Assembly: GCA_025363075.1 (NCBI GenBank)
Contig: JANYEP010000001.1
Span: 1 to 42,836, forward strand
Direction: 5' to 3'
Source: Chitinophagaceae bacterium
Lineage (GTDB): Bacteria > Bacteroidota > Bacteroidia > Chitinophagales > Chitinophagaceae
Length of the DNA stretch: 42,836 nt
Below are positions 14,774 through 24,185 of this stretch, one piece after another. The notes under the pieces were generated by a model, which did no database searches, was not told where the DNA came from, and saw only the letters and a list, made by a program, of their open reading frames with translations. The first letter of the stretch is position 1; each line of letters opens with the position of its first letter. The translations under genes and the position numbers were made by a program.

Positions 14774-15802
14774 TTATTTTTTTGAAATAATTAATCTTTG
14801 TGATGATTCTCTAACTACCAATTTTGGTTTTAAAATAATTTCCCTTGCACTCATGTCTGCATCATTATGAAGTAATTCTATAAACATTTTTGCAGTAACT
14901 TTTCCCATTTCAAATGCTGGTTGTTCAATACTAGAAATTTGTGGTGTTGTAAGTGCAGTTACAGGTTCATTATTAAAGCCAACCAAGCCAATATCTTGTG
15001 GCATTCTCAATCCTTTCTCTTTAATAGCAAGCATTGCACCAATTGCCATTCTATCACTAATAGTAAAAATTGCATCAGGTCTTTTACGCATATTCAACAA
15101 TTCTTTAGTTGCCAAATAAGCATAGTCTTGGTTAAAGTCGCAATGAATAATTAAATCCTTATCTACCTTGATTTTATTGGCTTTCAGAGCTTTTAAGTAA
15201 CCATCCATTCTTTGATTACTAATGCCTAAAGTATCTTGGCCAGCTAAAATTGCAATACGTTTATAACCTTGTTCAATTAAATGTTGTGTTGCCTTAAAAC
15301 CCCCATCTTCATTATCTAAAATAATTTTTGGTGCAGATAATTCATTGGTAATTCTATCAAACATTACAATGGCTTTTTTGTTTGTCTGCAATTTTTTTAA
15401 ATGGTCAAACATTTTTGTTTCACTTGATACAGAAATAATGAAACCATCCACCAGACTGGCGTTCAGGCGACTCACGTTCAATAATTCCCTACCATAACTT
15501 TCGTTGCTTTGGCAAACCATAACAGTATAGCCAGCCTCTAAAGCTACTTCATCAATACCCTTAACCATAGTTGCTAAAACATAATCAAGATTGGGAACAA
15601 TAACACCAATAGTATGCGTTTGTTTTTTTAATAAACTTAATGCTAATTGATTGGGTTGATAATTGAGTTCTTGTGCCAAAGCAATAACAGCAGCTTTGGT
15701 TTCAGGCTTTACATCTGTTGCATTTCGCAAGGCCCTCGAAACAGTTGAAGTAGATATTTGCAAGGTTTGTGCTATATCTTTTATCGTTGCTTGTTTTTCC
15801 AT
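14774..15802 (-). CDS. LacI-family transcriptional regulator of the alginate locus
   Basis: The 342-residue protein has an N-terminal LacI HTH (ATIKDIAQTLQISTSTVSRAL, from residue 5) and a periplasmic-binding-protein-like effector domain (about 63-338). The start is set at the ATG at 15802, where the HTH begins in the usual register. The open frame continues 36 codons further upstream, but those codons lie in the promoter region. The sensed ligand is likely a uronate breakdown intermediate such as 2-keto-3-deoxygluconate or an unsaturated uronate (inference). It heads the leftward operon and faces the rightward operon across 326 nt, so it could control both. A candidate operator lies at 15846-15867. 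Confidence 0.93.
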   Translation of the reverse strand: MEKQATIKDIAQTLQISTSTVSRALRNATDVKPETKAAVIALAQELNYQPNQLALSLLKKQTHTIGVIVPNLDYVLATMVKGIDEVALEAGYTVMVCQSNESYGRELLNVSRLNASLVDGFIISVSSETKMFDHLKKLQTNKKAIVMFDRITNELSAPKIILDNEDGGFKATQHLIEQGYKRIAILAGQDTLGISNQRMDGYLKALKANKIKVDKDLIIHCDFNQDYAYLATKELLNMRKRPDAIFTISDRMAIGAMLAIKEKGLRMPQDIGLVGFNNEPVTALTTPQISSIEQPAFEMGKVTAKMFIELLHNDADMSAREIILKPKLVVRESSQRLIISKK

Positions 15803-16128
15803 ATGTGGCACAAAAATAGAGACATTTTTGATATAATTTTGGAAATTACCGGTAACCATACCGGCAACGATTTTAAGTTTATTTGTTAAAATGTATCTTT
15901 TAATAAACAAAAATTATTGAAATATTTCTAACAAAATAGATTATATATTTGAAATTATTTATAATGCAATTAACATTGATACACTTTGTTTCAGTTTATT
16001 TTTACACATCGATTGTAAGTTATGCTTTGTGTTACATTTCTCTAAATTATATTATAGAAATTTCTTCAAAGAATCACATCGCAATCGTTGTTGTTTAAGT
16101 TAAGCTATCATTTTATAATAAATTAAAT
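15803..16128. other. Divergent promoter region of the alginate locus
   Basis: This 326-nt gap has no gene. It holds a TTACCGGTAA palindrome and near-repeat (15846-15867) close to the lacI-type gene. It also holds an exact TAnnTTTG box, TATATTTG at 15944-15951 on the plus strand, that could start the rightward operon with a leader of about 170 nt. Two near-boxes with a 3-nt spacer lie at 15980-15988 and 16021-16029. On the minus strand, TATTTTTG (15818-15811) lies only 8 nt before the regulator ATG. The region is otherwise AT-rich. Confidence 0.5.
15846..15867. promoter_or_regulatory. Candidate LacI-family operator
   Basis: The perfect 10-nt palindrome TTACCGGTAA (15846-15855) is followed two bases later by the near-copy ATACCGGCAA (15858-15867). 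Central C-G symmetry is common in LacI-family operators, and the site lies 44 nt upstream of the regulator start. No second full copy was noticed in the rest of the divergent region. Confidence 0.4.
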
Positions 16129-16884
16129 ATGGAATTGTTGAAAGGTAAAGTTGCAATTGTAACTGGTGGAGCAAGAGATATTGGTGCTGCTGTTTCAATT
16201 AAATTAGCAAAAGTTGGAGCAAAAGTTTGTGTAAATTATTTGAACAATAAAGAAGCTGCTGAAGCTACATTGGCTGCAATTAAAAACGCTGGAGGCACTG
16301 CTATCATTGCTCAGGGCGATGTTACAAATTCTGCAGACGTTGCGAAAATTGTTGATGAGTGTAAAGCTGCTTTTGGTGATACCATTGATATTTTAATAAA
16401 TGTTGCTGGAGGTTTAATGGCAAGAAAATTATTGCAAGATATTGATGAAGATTTTTGGGATGCTGTTATGAATGTTAATTTGAAGTCAGCATTTTTAGTA
16501 ACAAAAGCTGTTGTGCCTTATATGGCAAATGGTGGAACGATTGTAAATTTTAGTAGTCAAGCTGCTCGTGATGGTGGTGGTTTTGGAGCAATGGCTTACT
16601 CAACTGCAAAAGGTGGTGTGCTTACTTTTACTAAAGGTTTGGCAAAAGAACTTGGACCAAAAGGAATTCGTGTAAACTGTGTAAGCCCAGGAATGATTAA
16701 TACAACTTTTCATAACACATTTACTAAAGATGAAGTAAGAAAAAATGTAGCAGCTGCAACACCTTTAAGGCGTGAAGGCGAAGCAAATGAAATTGCTGAT
16801 TTGGTGTTGTATTTAGCAAGTCCAAATTCATCTTTTATAACTGGTGCAAGTGTTGAAATAAATGGTGGAACTTATTTTGTATAA
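16129..16884 (+). CDS. SDR-family reductase, probable DEH (4-deoxy-5-hexoseulose uronate) reductase
   Basis: The 251-residue short-chain dehydrogenase has TGGARDIG (12-19), NVAG (91-94) and the catalytic Tyr157-x3-Lys161 (AYSTAKG). The C-terminus is INGGTYFV. SDRs at the head of alginate loci in Bacteroidota reduce the open-chain unsaturated uronate (DEH) to 2-keto-3-deoxygluconate with NAD(P)H. The position as first gene of the rightward operon, directly before PL17, supports that role. The substrate is inferred from context because SDR motifs alone do not identify it. A KduD-like reaction is the alternative, but a separate KduD is encoded in the other arm. Confidence 0.8.
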   Translation: MELLKGKVAIVTGGARDIGAAVSIKLAKVGAKVCVNYLNNKEAAEATLAAIKNAGGTAIIAQGDVTNSADVAKIVDECKAAFGDTIDILINVAGGLMARKLLQDIDEDFWDAVMNVNLKSAFLVTKAVVPYMANGGTIVNFSSQAARDGGGFGAMAYSTAKGGVLTFTKGLAKELGPKGIRVNCVSPGMINTTFHNTFTKDEVRKNVAAATPLRREGEANEIADLVLYLASPNSSFITGASVEINGGTYFV

Positions 16885-16891
16885 TAACTTA

Positions 16892-16945
16892 GCCACAAAG
16901 ACACAAATTGTTTTTAGCTATTTGTGCCTTAGCGTCTTAGTGGCA
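16892..16945. repeat. GCCACAAAG-type hairpin repeat, copy B
   Basis: GCCACAAAGACACAAAT begins at 16892 and the reverse-complement-like arm ends at 16945 (GTCTTAGTGGC). The arms are unequal because one lacks an AAGGCAC-type block. The unit composition matches copy A at 11593-11656. It fills the gap between the SDR stop and the PL17 start. An in-frame ATG upstream of it would put it inside a coding region, which is one reason to reject that start. Confidence 0.65.
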
Positions 16946-16963
16946 AGAAAAAATAAAACGATT

Positions 16964-19156
16964 GTGTTGCTAAAATTAAAAATATTTTTATTGCTTGTTG
17001 TGTGTGCTGTTTGTATTAATACAAATGCTCAAACACAACACCCCATTGCTTTTGCAACTAAAAGCGATATTGAATACATTAAAGCAAATATTAAAACAAA
17101 TGCTTTATTAAAGGAGTCGTACAACGAAATAAAAAAGGCTGTTGACGAATGGTTGGATAAAGATGTTGATGTTCCTTTTCCTAAAGATGCAGCAGGTGGA
17201 TACACGCACGATAAACACAAAGCAAATTATACTTTAATGTTTAACAGTGGAATGATGTATCAACTAACTGGCGATGCTCGTTATGCTAAATTGGTAAAGA
17301 ATATTTTTATAAAATATGCTGCATTAAATCCAACTTTAAAAAACCATCTACAAGCAACAAGCAGTTCTCCAGGTCGCATTTTTTGGCAAGCATTAAACGA
17401 TGCAAACTGGCTTGTATACACAGGTTTGGCGTTTGATTGTATTCACGATTATTTAACGCCACAAGAAAGAAAACAAATAGCTGATGGAGCATTTAAACCA
17501 GAGGTTGATTTCTTTACACACGACTTGAAAAATTGGTTTAATTTAATTCACAACCACGCAGTGTGGGCTTGTGCAGGTGTAGGTTTAGTAGGTATTGCAA
17601 CAGATAATAATGACTATATTGATATGGCTTTGTATGGTGCAGATAAAGATAAAAAAGCTGGTTTTATTGCACATCTTGATGGCTTGTTTTCGCCAGATGG
17701 ATTTTATACTGAAGGGCCATATTACACACGTTATGCTGTGTTGCCATTTTATATGTTTGCAAATGGTTTAAACAATACAAAACCAGCGTTAAAAATATTT
17801 CAGCACCGCAAACAGATTTTAAAGAAAGCATTAGATGGTGCATTGCAACAAACCAATTTAGATGGTGGATTTTTTAGTTACAATGATGCTTTAAAAGAAA
17901 AAAAATATACATCTAATGAATTGGTAAATGCTATCAATATTGCCTGGCAAGTGTATGGAGCTAATAAAAATTATTTAGTTGTAGCAAAAGCACAAGGTCA
18001 CGTAACACTCAGTCGTGGTGGGGCTTCCATAGCAACAGCATTATCAAATTCAAATAATATTCCTAAAAATTTTCCCTATAAAACTATTGAATTTACCGAT
18101 GGTGCAAAAGGAGAAAATGGTGGCGTTTCTGTGTTGAGAAGTGGTAAAGATAAAAACCTTACCACGCTCATTTATAAATATACTTCACTCGGTTTATCTC
18201 ATGGTCATTACGATAAATTGAACCTTAATTTATATGACAATGGTAATGAAATTTTAGAGGATTATGGTGCTGCACGATACATTAATATTGAACAAAAATG
18301 GGGTGGAAGATATTTGCCAGAAACTAAAACTTATGCAAGTACAAGCATTGCACACAACACAGTTGTAGTTGATGGCAAAAGCCATTATAATGGTAAAGAA
18401 GACATCAGTGAAAAACACAATGCCTTTAAAGTTTTTGGTGGGATAAATGATAGTGTTAAAGTAGTATGTGCAAAAGATACTACTGCTTACGACAATACAG
18501 TTTTGCAACGTAGCATTTATATGATTGACGTTAAAGAAACAGGCAAACCTTTGATTGTAGATTTCTTTAAAGTAAATGCTGAAACCCAACACCAGTATGA
18601 CTTGCCATTTCATTACTTAGGAACTTTCATCAGCTCGAACTTTAAGTACAATTCTTATTTAGCCAAGCAAGAAACCTTAGGAATAAAAAATGGTTACCAG
18701 CATTTATGGAAAGAAGGTGATGCTGTAAAGCTTCCACAACTATCGCAAGTAACATTATTAAATAACGAAACTTTTTATACAGTCTCAAGTGTTGCAGATG
18801 ATAGCACAAAAATATTTTTTACAAGAGTTGGAGCTAACGACCCCAACTTTAATTTAAGACACGACCCTGCATTTATTTACAGAAAAAATGGTAGCAATCA
18901 AACCTTTTTTAATGTAATAGAATCGCACGGAAAATTTGATCCTATTGCAGAGGTCTCAACTCGTGCTTATTCATCAGTAAAAAAAATGGAAGTGTTGTAC
19001 AACGATGATGCTTATTCAGTTTTTAGTATTACCACTTCTACCAGAAAAATCACTATTGCACAATCAAACAATAACAATAATAACAACGCCAAACATTCAG
19101 TAAAATTAAACGACAAAACTATTGAATGGACTGGTGCTTATACCATCATCTTTTAA
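16964..19156 (+). CDS. PL17 family oligoalginate lyase
   Basis: This is about 730 residues with a signal peptide (LKLKIFLLLVVCAVCINTNAQ). An alpha/alpha-toroid follows, then a heparinase II/III-like beta-sandwich. Catalytic features match PL17: Asn197-His198 (IHNHAVW), Tyr253/Tyr254 (EGPYYTRY) and His413/His415 (SHGHYDKLN). PL17 enzymes act exolytically on alginate oligomers, often preferring mannuronate, to release unsaturated monouronate in the periplasm. The frame is open back to an ATG at 16862 inside the SDR gene, but those codons cross the hairpin repeat and do not form a signal peptide. The likely start is therefore GTG 16964 or TTG 16967. Confidence 0.93.
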   Translation: MLLKLKIFLLLVVCAVCINTNAQTQHPIAFATKSDIEYIKANIKTNALLKESYNEIKKAVDEWLDKDVDVPFPKDAAGGYTHDKHKANYTLMFNSGMMYQLTGDARYAKLVKNIFIKYAALNPTLKNHLQATSSSPGRIFWQALNDANWLVYTGLAFDCIHDYLTPQERKQIADGAFKPEVDFFTHDLKNWFNLIHNHAVWACAGVGLVGIATDNNDYIDMALYGADKDKKAGFIAHLDGLFSPDGFYTEGPYYTRYAVLPFYMFANGLNNTKPALKIFQHRKQILKKALDGALQQTNLDGGFFSYNDALKEKKYTSNELVNAINIAWQVYGANKNYLVVAKAQGHVTLSRGGASIATALSNSNNIPKNFPYKTIEFTDGAKGENGGVSVLRSGKDKNLTTLIYKYTSLGLSHGHYDKLNLNLYDNGNEILEDYGAARYINIEQKWGGRYLPETKTYASTSIAHNTVVVDGKSHYNGKEDISEKHNAFKVFGGINDSVKVVCAKDTTAYDNTVLQRSIYMIDVKETGKPLIVDFFKVNAETQHQYDLPFHYLGTFISSNFKYNSYLAKQETLGIKNGYQHLWKEGDAVKLPQLSQVTLLNNETFYTVSSVADDSTKIFFTRVGANDPNFNLRHDPAFIYRKNGSNQTFFNVIESHGKFDPIAEVSTRAYSSVKKMEVLYNDDAYSVFSITTSTRKITIAQSNNNNNNNAKHSVKLNDKTIEWTGAYTIIF

Positions 19157-19173
19157 AAACGAAACATAGCCAA

Positions 19174-22100
19174 ATGAAAAAATTTAGTTACTTTTTTTCT
19201 TTCTTATTGCTGCTTCTATTTAATTCTGTTAACGCCCAACAGCCTACAACTAAATTAAAAGTTACGGGCAAAATTATTTCAAGTGAAACTCGCAAACCCT
19301 TAGCCAATGCAAGTGTTAGCATAAAAGGCTCGAAAAAAGGGGTAGTTGCTGACTCGTTGGGAAACTTTACAATTAGGGTAGATAAAGGACAAACAATTGT
19401 AGTTGGCTACACAAGTTTTGAATCACAAGAGTTTAAAGTTTACGGTAATTTGCAACTTGAAGTTACTTTGGTTGCAAGGGTAATAGACAACGAAGAAGTG
19501 GTTGTTGTGGGATATGGTACAAGAAAAAAATCTCATTTGACTGGTGCAATTTCGAAAATTGTTACAGACGAGTATATTGGTCAAATTCCTGTATCTCGTG
19601 CTGATGATGCTTTGAAAGGAAAACTTGCAGGTGTGAACATTTTAACTACAGATGCACAAGCTGGTGCAGCACCAACTATTCAAATTCGTGGTGCAACTTC
19701 TGTTACTGCTGGCACAGATCCCTTGATTGTAATTGATGGTTATCCTGTACCAACTGATTTATCTTCGGTTGATATGAATGATATTGAAAGCATTGAGGTG
19801 TTAAAAGATGCTGCAAGTGCTGCTATATATGGTTCTCGTGGTGGTAATGGCGTTATTTTAATTACTACAAAATCGGGAAAAATTGGCAAAGGAAAGTTTA
19901 GTTTAAATGTTAGCACTGGACAAAAAGCTGTATATAGAAAAATAAAAATTCCATCACTGCAAGAATGGAAATCTTATGTAGCTGCTGATAATGCTGGTGT
20001 TATTCCAGCTGAGATTACACAGGCAGAAAAATTTGATGCACATACTGATGCACAGGATTTTATTTTTAGAAAAGTAAATTTTACAAATGTTCAATTAGCT
20101 GCAAGTGGTGGTACTACTGCCATCAAATATTATTTGTCAGGTAATGCTTTATTGGATAATGGAATAATGCTTGGAAATGATTATAAACGTTTTGGTTTAA
20201 GAGCAGGCTTTACTGCAAAAGTAACGCCTAAGACTACCATTGATTTTAATTTTACTCCATCTTATACTGAAAGATATGATGTACCTGTAACTGTGCAGGA
20301 GGCTATTAGAACTCTACCACCTTGGATGCCAATTTATCATAATGCTATCACATCGGCAGCTACAGGAATTCCAATTGGTTCTATTGCCAATCAAAGAGAT
20401 TTTGATCCAACTCCGGTGAATCCAAATTATACGGGTCCAAATTTAGCATCTGCAACAACCAATAGCCCATTGGAACAATTGACAGGAACAACTGATAAAA
20501 ATACCAATATTCGTGGTATTACTAATTTCTCTGTTAAAGTTGATTTTAATAAAGATTTCTCTTTCAAAAGTACTTTTGGAATATTGTACAGTGAAAATGG
20601 GCGAGAATATTTTCAAAAAAGCTGGGCTCAGGCAGAACCTGCACTTGATGGAATTGCTCTGGCAAGAACAACATCAAAAGCAATTTTAACAAAAACGAGG
20701 TTATTTGATTTTTCTAATGAAAACATTTTAACGTACAAAAAAAATATAAAAAAACACGATATAAATGTTGTTGGTGCTTTCTCTACTCAATACACCAACA
20801 CTGCTTTCTTTAATGCACAAGGAGGAAATTTTGCAACTGACAATATTCCTACACTTAACGCATCTACAATGCAGGTTTTAACAAGTACTATAGAAGAAGA
20901 ATCTTTGTTATCTGTTTTAGGTAGAATTAATTATGCCTATGATAACAGATATCTAATTTCTGTTAGTGAAAGAGCAGATCAAAGTTCACGTTTTGGACCA
21001 GAAAACAGATGGGGATATTTTCCTTCAGTTTCTATAGGTTGGAAATTAAGTAGCGAAAAATTCTTTCCAGAAAATAAAATTGTAAGTGATGCTAAATTTA
21101 GAGCAAGTTATGGTGCAACGGGAAATAAAAATATTGGCAATTACAGATATTTTGCTAATGTTGGACCAGCGTATGCTTCATTAGGAAACTATGTTTCTCC
21201 AGGCTATCAATTGCTTAGCTTTGGGAATAATAACTTAGGGTGGGAAAGAACATTTTCATATAACTACGCAGTTGACTTAGGATTAGCAAATGGAAAAATT
21301 CGCTTAAGCATTGATTATTATAATACTGAAACAGACAAATTATTATTGAATCTTCCAACTGTAGCTTCAACAGGGTTTACAAGTTATCCTGTTAATTTGG
21401 GAAAGGTTTCTAATAAAGGATTTGAAGTTGAAATTTCTTCTACAATTGTTGCTAAAAAAGATTTTAAATGGAATGTATCTGGCAATATTTACACCAATGA
21501 AAATAAATTGTTAGATTTCGGTGGGTCAGATAATCAAATAAGTCAGGGAGATCCTAAAAGAGCTAACTTCTTTTTAACAAAAGTAGGAGCCCCATTAGTC
21601 CAATTTTATGGCTATCAAATGGATAGTTCTGTAACTATTCACAATACAACAAATTTTGCCTCAAACTATTGGCCAATTGGCGTTAAATCATTACACGCAT
21701 TTGTAAAAGACCAAGATGGAAATGGAATTATTACAGATAGTGACAGAGTTGTTTTAGGTAATCCATACCCTAAATTTAATTGGGGTTTTACAAGTAATTT
21801 TCAGTTTAAACAATTTGATTTCAGTTTCACCTTTCAAGGCTCACATGGTGCTAAAGTTTTTAACCTTGATAGATATTATTTTGAAACACAGTTTGGAACA
21901 ACCGGTTCTACAGCTTACAAAAACTCTGATTTATATACTCAACAGCAACAAGATAATGTGAGAATAAAAACACAAACTAATTTTAACCTTGAAGATGCTT
22001 CTTTTATTGCATTGCGTAACATTAACATTGGCTATACATTACCAGCAAAAACGCTAAGAAAGTTTAATTTAACAAAGTTTAGAATGTATTGTTCTGTTGC

Positions 22101-22251
22101 AAATGCATGGTATCATTTTGCAAATGGATATTCAAGCTTTAATCCAGAAGCAGATAATGGATTTCCAAATGATCCATTGCGTAAAGGCTATCAACGTGGG
22201 GCTGTACCTTTACCACGAACTGTAACATTTGGTGTAAATCTTGATTTTTAA
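19174..22251 (+). CDS. SusC/RagA-family TonB-linked outer-membrane transporter
   Basis: The protein has 1025 residues from the ATG at 19174, where a clear signal peptide (KKFSYFFSFLLLLLFNSVNAQ) begins; an in-frame ATG at 19126 lies inside PL17. A carboxypeptidase-D regulatory-like domain (about 27-100) is followed by the plug with EEVVVVGYGTRKK and SIEVLKDAASAAIYGSRGGNGVILITTK. A 22-strand barrel ends in the usual aromatic strand (TFGVNLDF). It imports alginate oligosaccharides across the outer membrane with energy from TonB. The SusD partner follows 18 nt later. Confidence 0.95.
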   Translation: MKKFSYFFSFLLLLLFNSVNAQQPTTKLKVTGKIISSETRKPLANASVSIKGSKKGVVADSLGNFTIRVDKGQTIVVGYTSFESQEFKVYGNLQLEVTLVARVIDNEEVVVVGYGTRKKSHLTGAISKIVTDEYIGQIPVSRADDALKGKLAGVNILTTDAQAGAAPTIQIRGATSVTAGTDPLIVIDGYPVPTDLSSVDMNDIESIEVLKDAASAAIYGSRGGNGVILITTKSGKIGKGKFSLNVSTGQKAVYRKIKIPSLQEWKSYVAADNAGVIPAEITQAEKFDAHTDAQDFIFRKVNFTNVQLAASGGTTAIKYYLSGNALLDNGIMLGNDYKRFGLRAGFTAKVTPKTTIDFNFTPSYTERYDVPVTVQEAIRTLPPWMPIYHNAITSAATGIPIGSIANQRDFDPTPVNPNYTGPNLASATTNSPLEQLTGTTDKNTNIRGITNFSVKVDFNKDFSFKSTFGILYSENGREYFQKSWAQAEPALDGIALARTTSKAILTKTRLFDFSNENILTYKKNIKKHDINVVGAFSTQYTNTAFFNAQGGNFATDNIPTLNASTMQVLTSTIEEESLLSVLGRINYAYDNRYLISVSERADQSSRFGPENRWGYFPSVSIGWKLSSEKFFPENKIVSDAKFRASYGATGNKNIGNYRYFANVGPAYASLGNYVSPGYQLLSFGNNNLGWERTFSYNYAVDLGLANGKIRLSIDYYNTETDKLLLNLPTVASTGFTSYPVNLGKVSNKGFEVEISSTIVAKKDFKWNVSGNIYTNENKLLDFGGSDNQISQGDPKRANFFLTKVGAPLVQFYGYQMDSSVTIHNTTNFASNYWPIGVKSLHAFVKDQDGNGIITDSDRVVLGNPYPKFNWGFTSNFQFKQFDFSFTFQGSHGAKVFNLDRYYFETQFGTTGSTAYKNSDLYTQQQQDNVRIKTQTNFNLEDASFIALRNINIGYTLPAKTLRKFNLTKFRMYCSVANAWYHFANGYSSFNPEADNGFPNDPLRKGYQRGAVPLPRTVTFGVNLDF

Positions 22252-22269
22252 TTTTAAATTTTTTATAGA

Positions 22270-23748
22270 ATGAAAACGAAATATTTTATTTTATCATTTA
22301 CTTTAGTACTATTGTTAACAACAATTGGTTGTAGTAAATTTTTAGACAAAGAACCTGTTTCAACATATGTTGAAGAGGAATATTATAAAAATACTGACCA
22401 GGTAGAAACTGGTGTAATTGGATGCTATGCAGCAGTTCGCCCACTTTATAATTTAGATTATATTCTGGCAGGACTACGTTCTGATGATGCATATATTTCT
22501 GAAGCCGAGGGTGATATTAACCAGATTGATGGATTTGGTGAAACTACTACCAACTCTTATGTTTCATCTTATTGGCAAACTGCATATTTTGCTATTAAGC
22601 AATGCAATACTGTATTAAAATATTTAGATAGCGTTACAGACCCTATAAAGAAAAATTATTTTGAAGGCGAGGCTAAATTTTTAAGAGCACACATGTATTT
22701 TAATTTAGTACGTCTTTATGGTGATGTTCCTTTAGTTACCAAATCTGTTGCTTATAATGATGTGTCTTCTTATGTGCGAATTAATAAAGACACTGTTTAC
22801 AATCAAATAATTGCTGATTTTAAGGTAGCCATTCAGAAGCTTCCAGCAAGTTGGACTACTGCTGAAATTGCACGTGCTACCAATTATGCAGCCAAGGGAA
22901 TGTTAGCTAAAGTGTATCTTACACAAAAAGACTATGCTAATGCAAAAATTTTATTATTAGACCTTCTACAAAACCCAGGTCAATATCAATTGCTTCCAGG
23001 TTATAAAAGCATTTTTGGTAACAATGAAATGAATGCTGAAATATTATATGCTGTAAGGTTTAGAGGAAATTCAAATGGTCTTGGAAATACATTTACTTAT
23101 AATACTGATAGGCAATCTGGTTCTGTAGGATTTAGAGCTGCAAGTGATTTCAGGGGTAATACGCCTTTTCCTGCTGCAGATTCTATTCGCAAAAGCCAAA
23201 CATTTATTTTATACACTGGTGTGAATAGCACAGGAGGATTGAGTACAAGTTATTATTGTGGTGGGAAATTTTTAGACCCAGGCTCTGTTAGAAATGATGG
23301 TGGTGCAGATTTTATTGTGTTAAGATATGCTGATGTTATTCTAATGTATGCTGAAACAGAAAATGAAATTAATGGAGGTGTTCCATTAGTTGCGAGTGAT
23401 ACGAGTAATCCACAATCAAGATTATACCAATTGAATAGAATACGAATTCGTGCAGGAGGTGCTTTTCCTAAAGCTGTACCAGCATATACATATAATTCAA
23501 CCACAATAAATACGCAGGATAAGTTTAGAATAGCAATAAAAGCAGAGCGTAGAAAAGAGTTTGGCGAAGAAGATCAACGCTGGTATGATTTATTGCGTTG
23601 GGGCGATGCAGTAACTGTAATGAATGCTCATTTTTCATCACGTTCCATCAATACTACTATTTTGCCTTATCAAACTTTGTTTCCAATACCACAAAGAGAA
23701 ATTGATGTAAGCGGAGGAATTATTAAACAAAATCCTGGGTATCATTAA
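22270..23748 (+). CDS. SusD/RagB-family glycan-binding lipoprotein
   Basis: This 492-residue surface lipoprotein has lipobox Cys21 (LLTTIGC). It carries the SusD marks SKFLDKEP after the lipobox, EAKFLRAHMYFNLVRLYGDVPLV near 125, AAKGMLAKVYLTQKDYANA near 205, and the C-terminal RRKEFGEEDQRWYDLLRWGD. It caps the SusC barrel and captures oligosaccharides. No SusE/F-like or other surface glycan-binding lipoprotein follows it in the operon, so a later T9SS protein may fill that role. Confidence 0.95.
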   Translation: MKTKYFILSFTLVLLLTTIGCSKFLDKEPVSTYVEEEYYKNTDQVETGVIGCYAAVRPLYNLDYILAGLRSDDAYISEAEGDINQIDGFGETTTNSYVSSYWQTAYFAIKQCNTVLKYLDSVTDPIKKNYFEGEAKFLRAHMYFNLVRLYGDVPLVTKSVAYNDVSSYVRINKDTVYNQIIADFKVAIQKLPASWTTAEIARATNYAAKGMLAKVYLTQKDYANAKILLLDLLQNPGQYQLLPGYKSIFGNNEMNAEILYAVRFRGNSNGLGNTFTYNTDRQSGSVGFRAASDFRGNTPFPAADSIRKSQTFILYTGVNSTGGLSTSYYCGGKFLDPGSVRNDGGADFIVLRYADVILMYAETENEINGGVPLVASDTSNPQSRLYQLNRIRIRAGGAFPKAVPAYTYNSTTINTQDKFRIAIKAERRKEFGEEDQRWYDLLRWGDAVTVMNAHFSSRSINTTILPYQTLFPIPQREIDVSGGIIKQNPGYH

Positions 23749-23791
23749 CAATAAAATTTATCAAAAAATATTTCATTTTTAAAATTATATT

Positions 23792-24154
23792 ATGAATAAC
23801 GAAGAATTACTAATACAACAAGCTGCTTTTGTAACAGATGAAAGTTTAGAATGGGAAACAGTTGCCCCAGGTATGAAACGAAAAATTATGGCTTACGATA
23901 GTAGAGTTATGGTAGTAAAAGTTGCTTTTGAAAAGGGAGCAATTGGTACGTTGCATCATCACTATCACACACAAATTGGCTATGTAGCAAAAGGTGTTTT
24001 TGAGGTGGAAGTTGATGGTAAAAAACAAGTATTGAAAGAAGGTGATGTTTTCTATGCTACACCAAATATTATACACGGTGCAGTATGTTTAGAAGAAGGA
24101 ATGTTGATAGATATTTTTAGCCCAATGCGTGAAGACTTTTTACCAACTTCTTAG
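23792..24154 (+). CDS. kdgF: KdgF-like cupin (unsaturated uronate linearisation)
   Basis: The 120-residue single cupin has the metal-site pattern LHHHYHTQIGYVAKG (His55, His57, Gln61 as likely ligands) and His95 (PNIIHG), matching KdgF. KdgF catalyses ring opening of the 4,5-unsaturated monouronate released by PL17 and PL6 exolyases. This gives the linear keto form used by the DEH reductase or KduI. There is no signal peptide, so it acts in the cytoplasm. It lies between SusD and PL7 with short gaps (43 and 31 nt). Its presence supports import of monomers by the MFS transporter later in the operon. Confidence 0.9.
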   Translation: MNNEELLIQQAAFVTDESLEWETVAPGMKRKIMAYDSRVMVVKVAFEKGAIGTLHHHYHTQIGYVAKGVFEVEVDGKKQVLKEGDVFYATPNIIHGAVCLEEGMLIDIFSPMREDFLPTS

Positions 24155-24185
24155 TCGAAAAATTAAAAATGATTAATTAAAGATT

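Noticed and set aside
15803-15910. 36-codon N-terminal extension of the LacI-family gene
   Set aside because: LacI proteins start with the HTH within the first few residues. The extension covers the promoter region and the candidate operator.
16862-16963. Upstream ATG extension of the PL17 gene
   Set aside because: The ATG lies inside the SDR gene and the extension reads through the hairpin repeat. A proper signal peptide begins only near 16964.
19126-19173. Earlier start for SusC inside PL17
   Set aside because: The ATG at 19174 is followed directly by a standard signal peptide. The extra 16 residues overlap PL17 and have no function.
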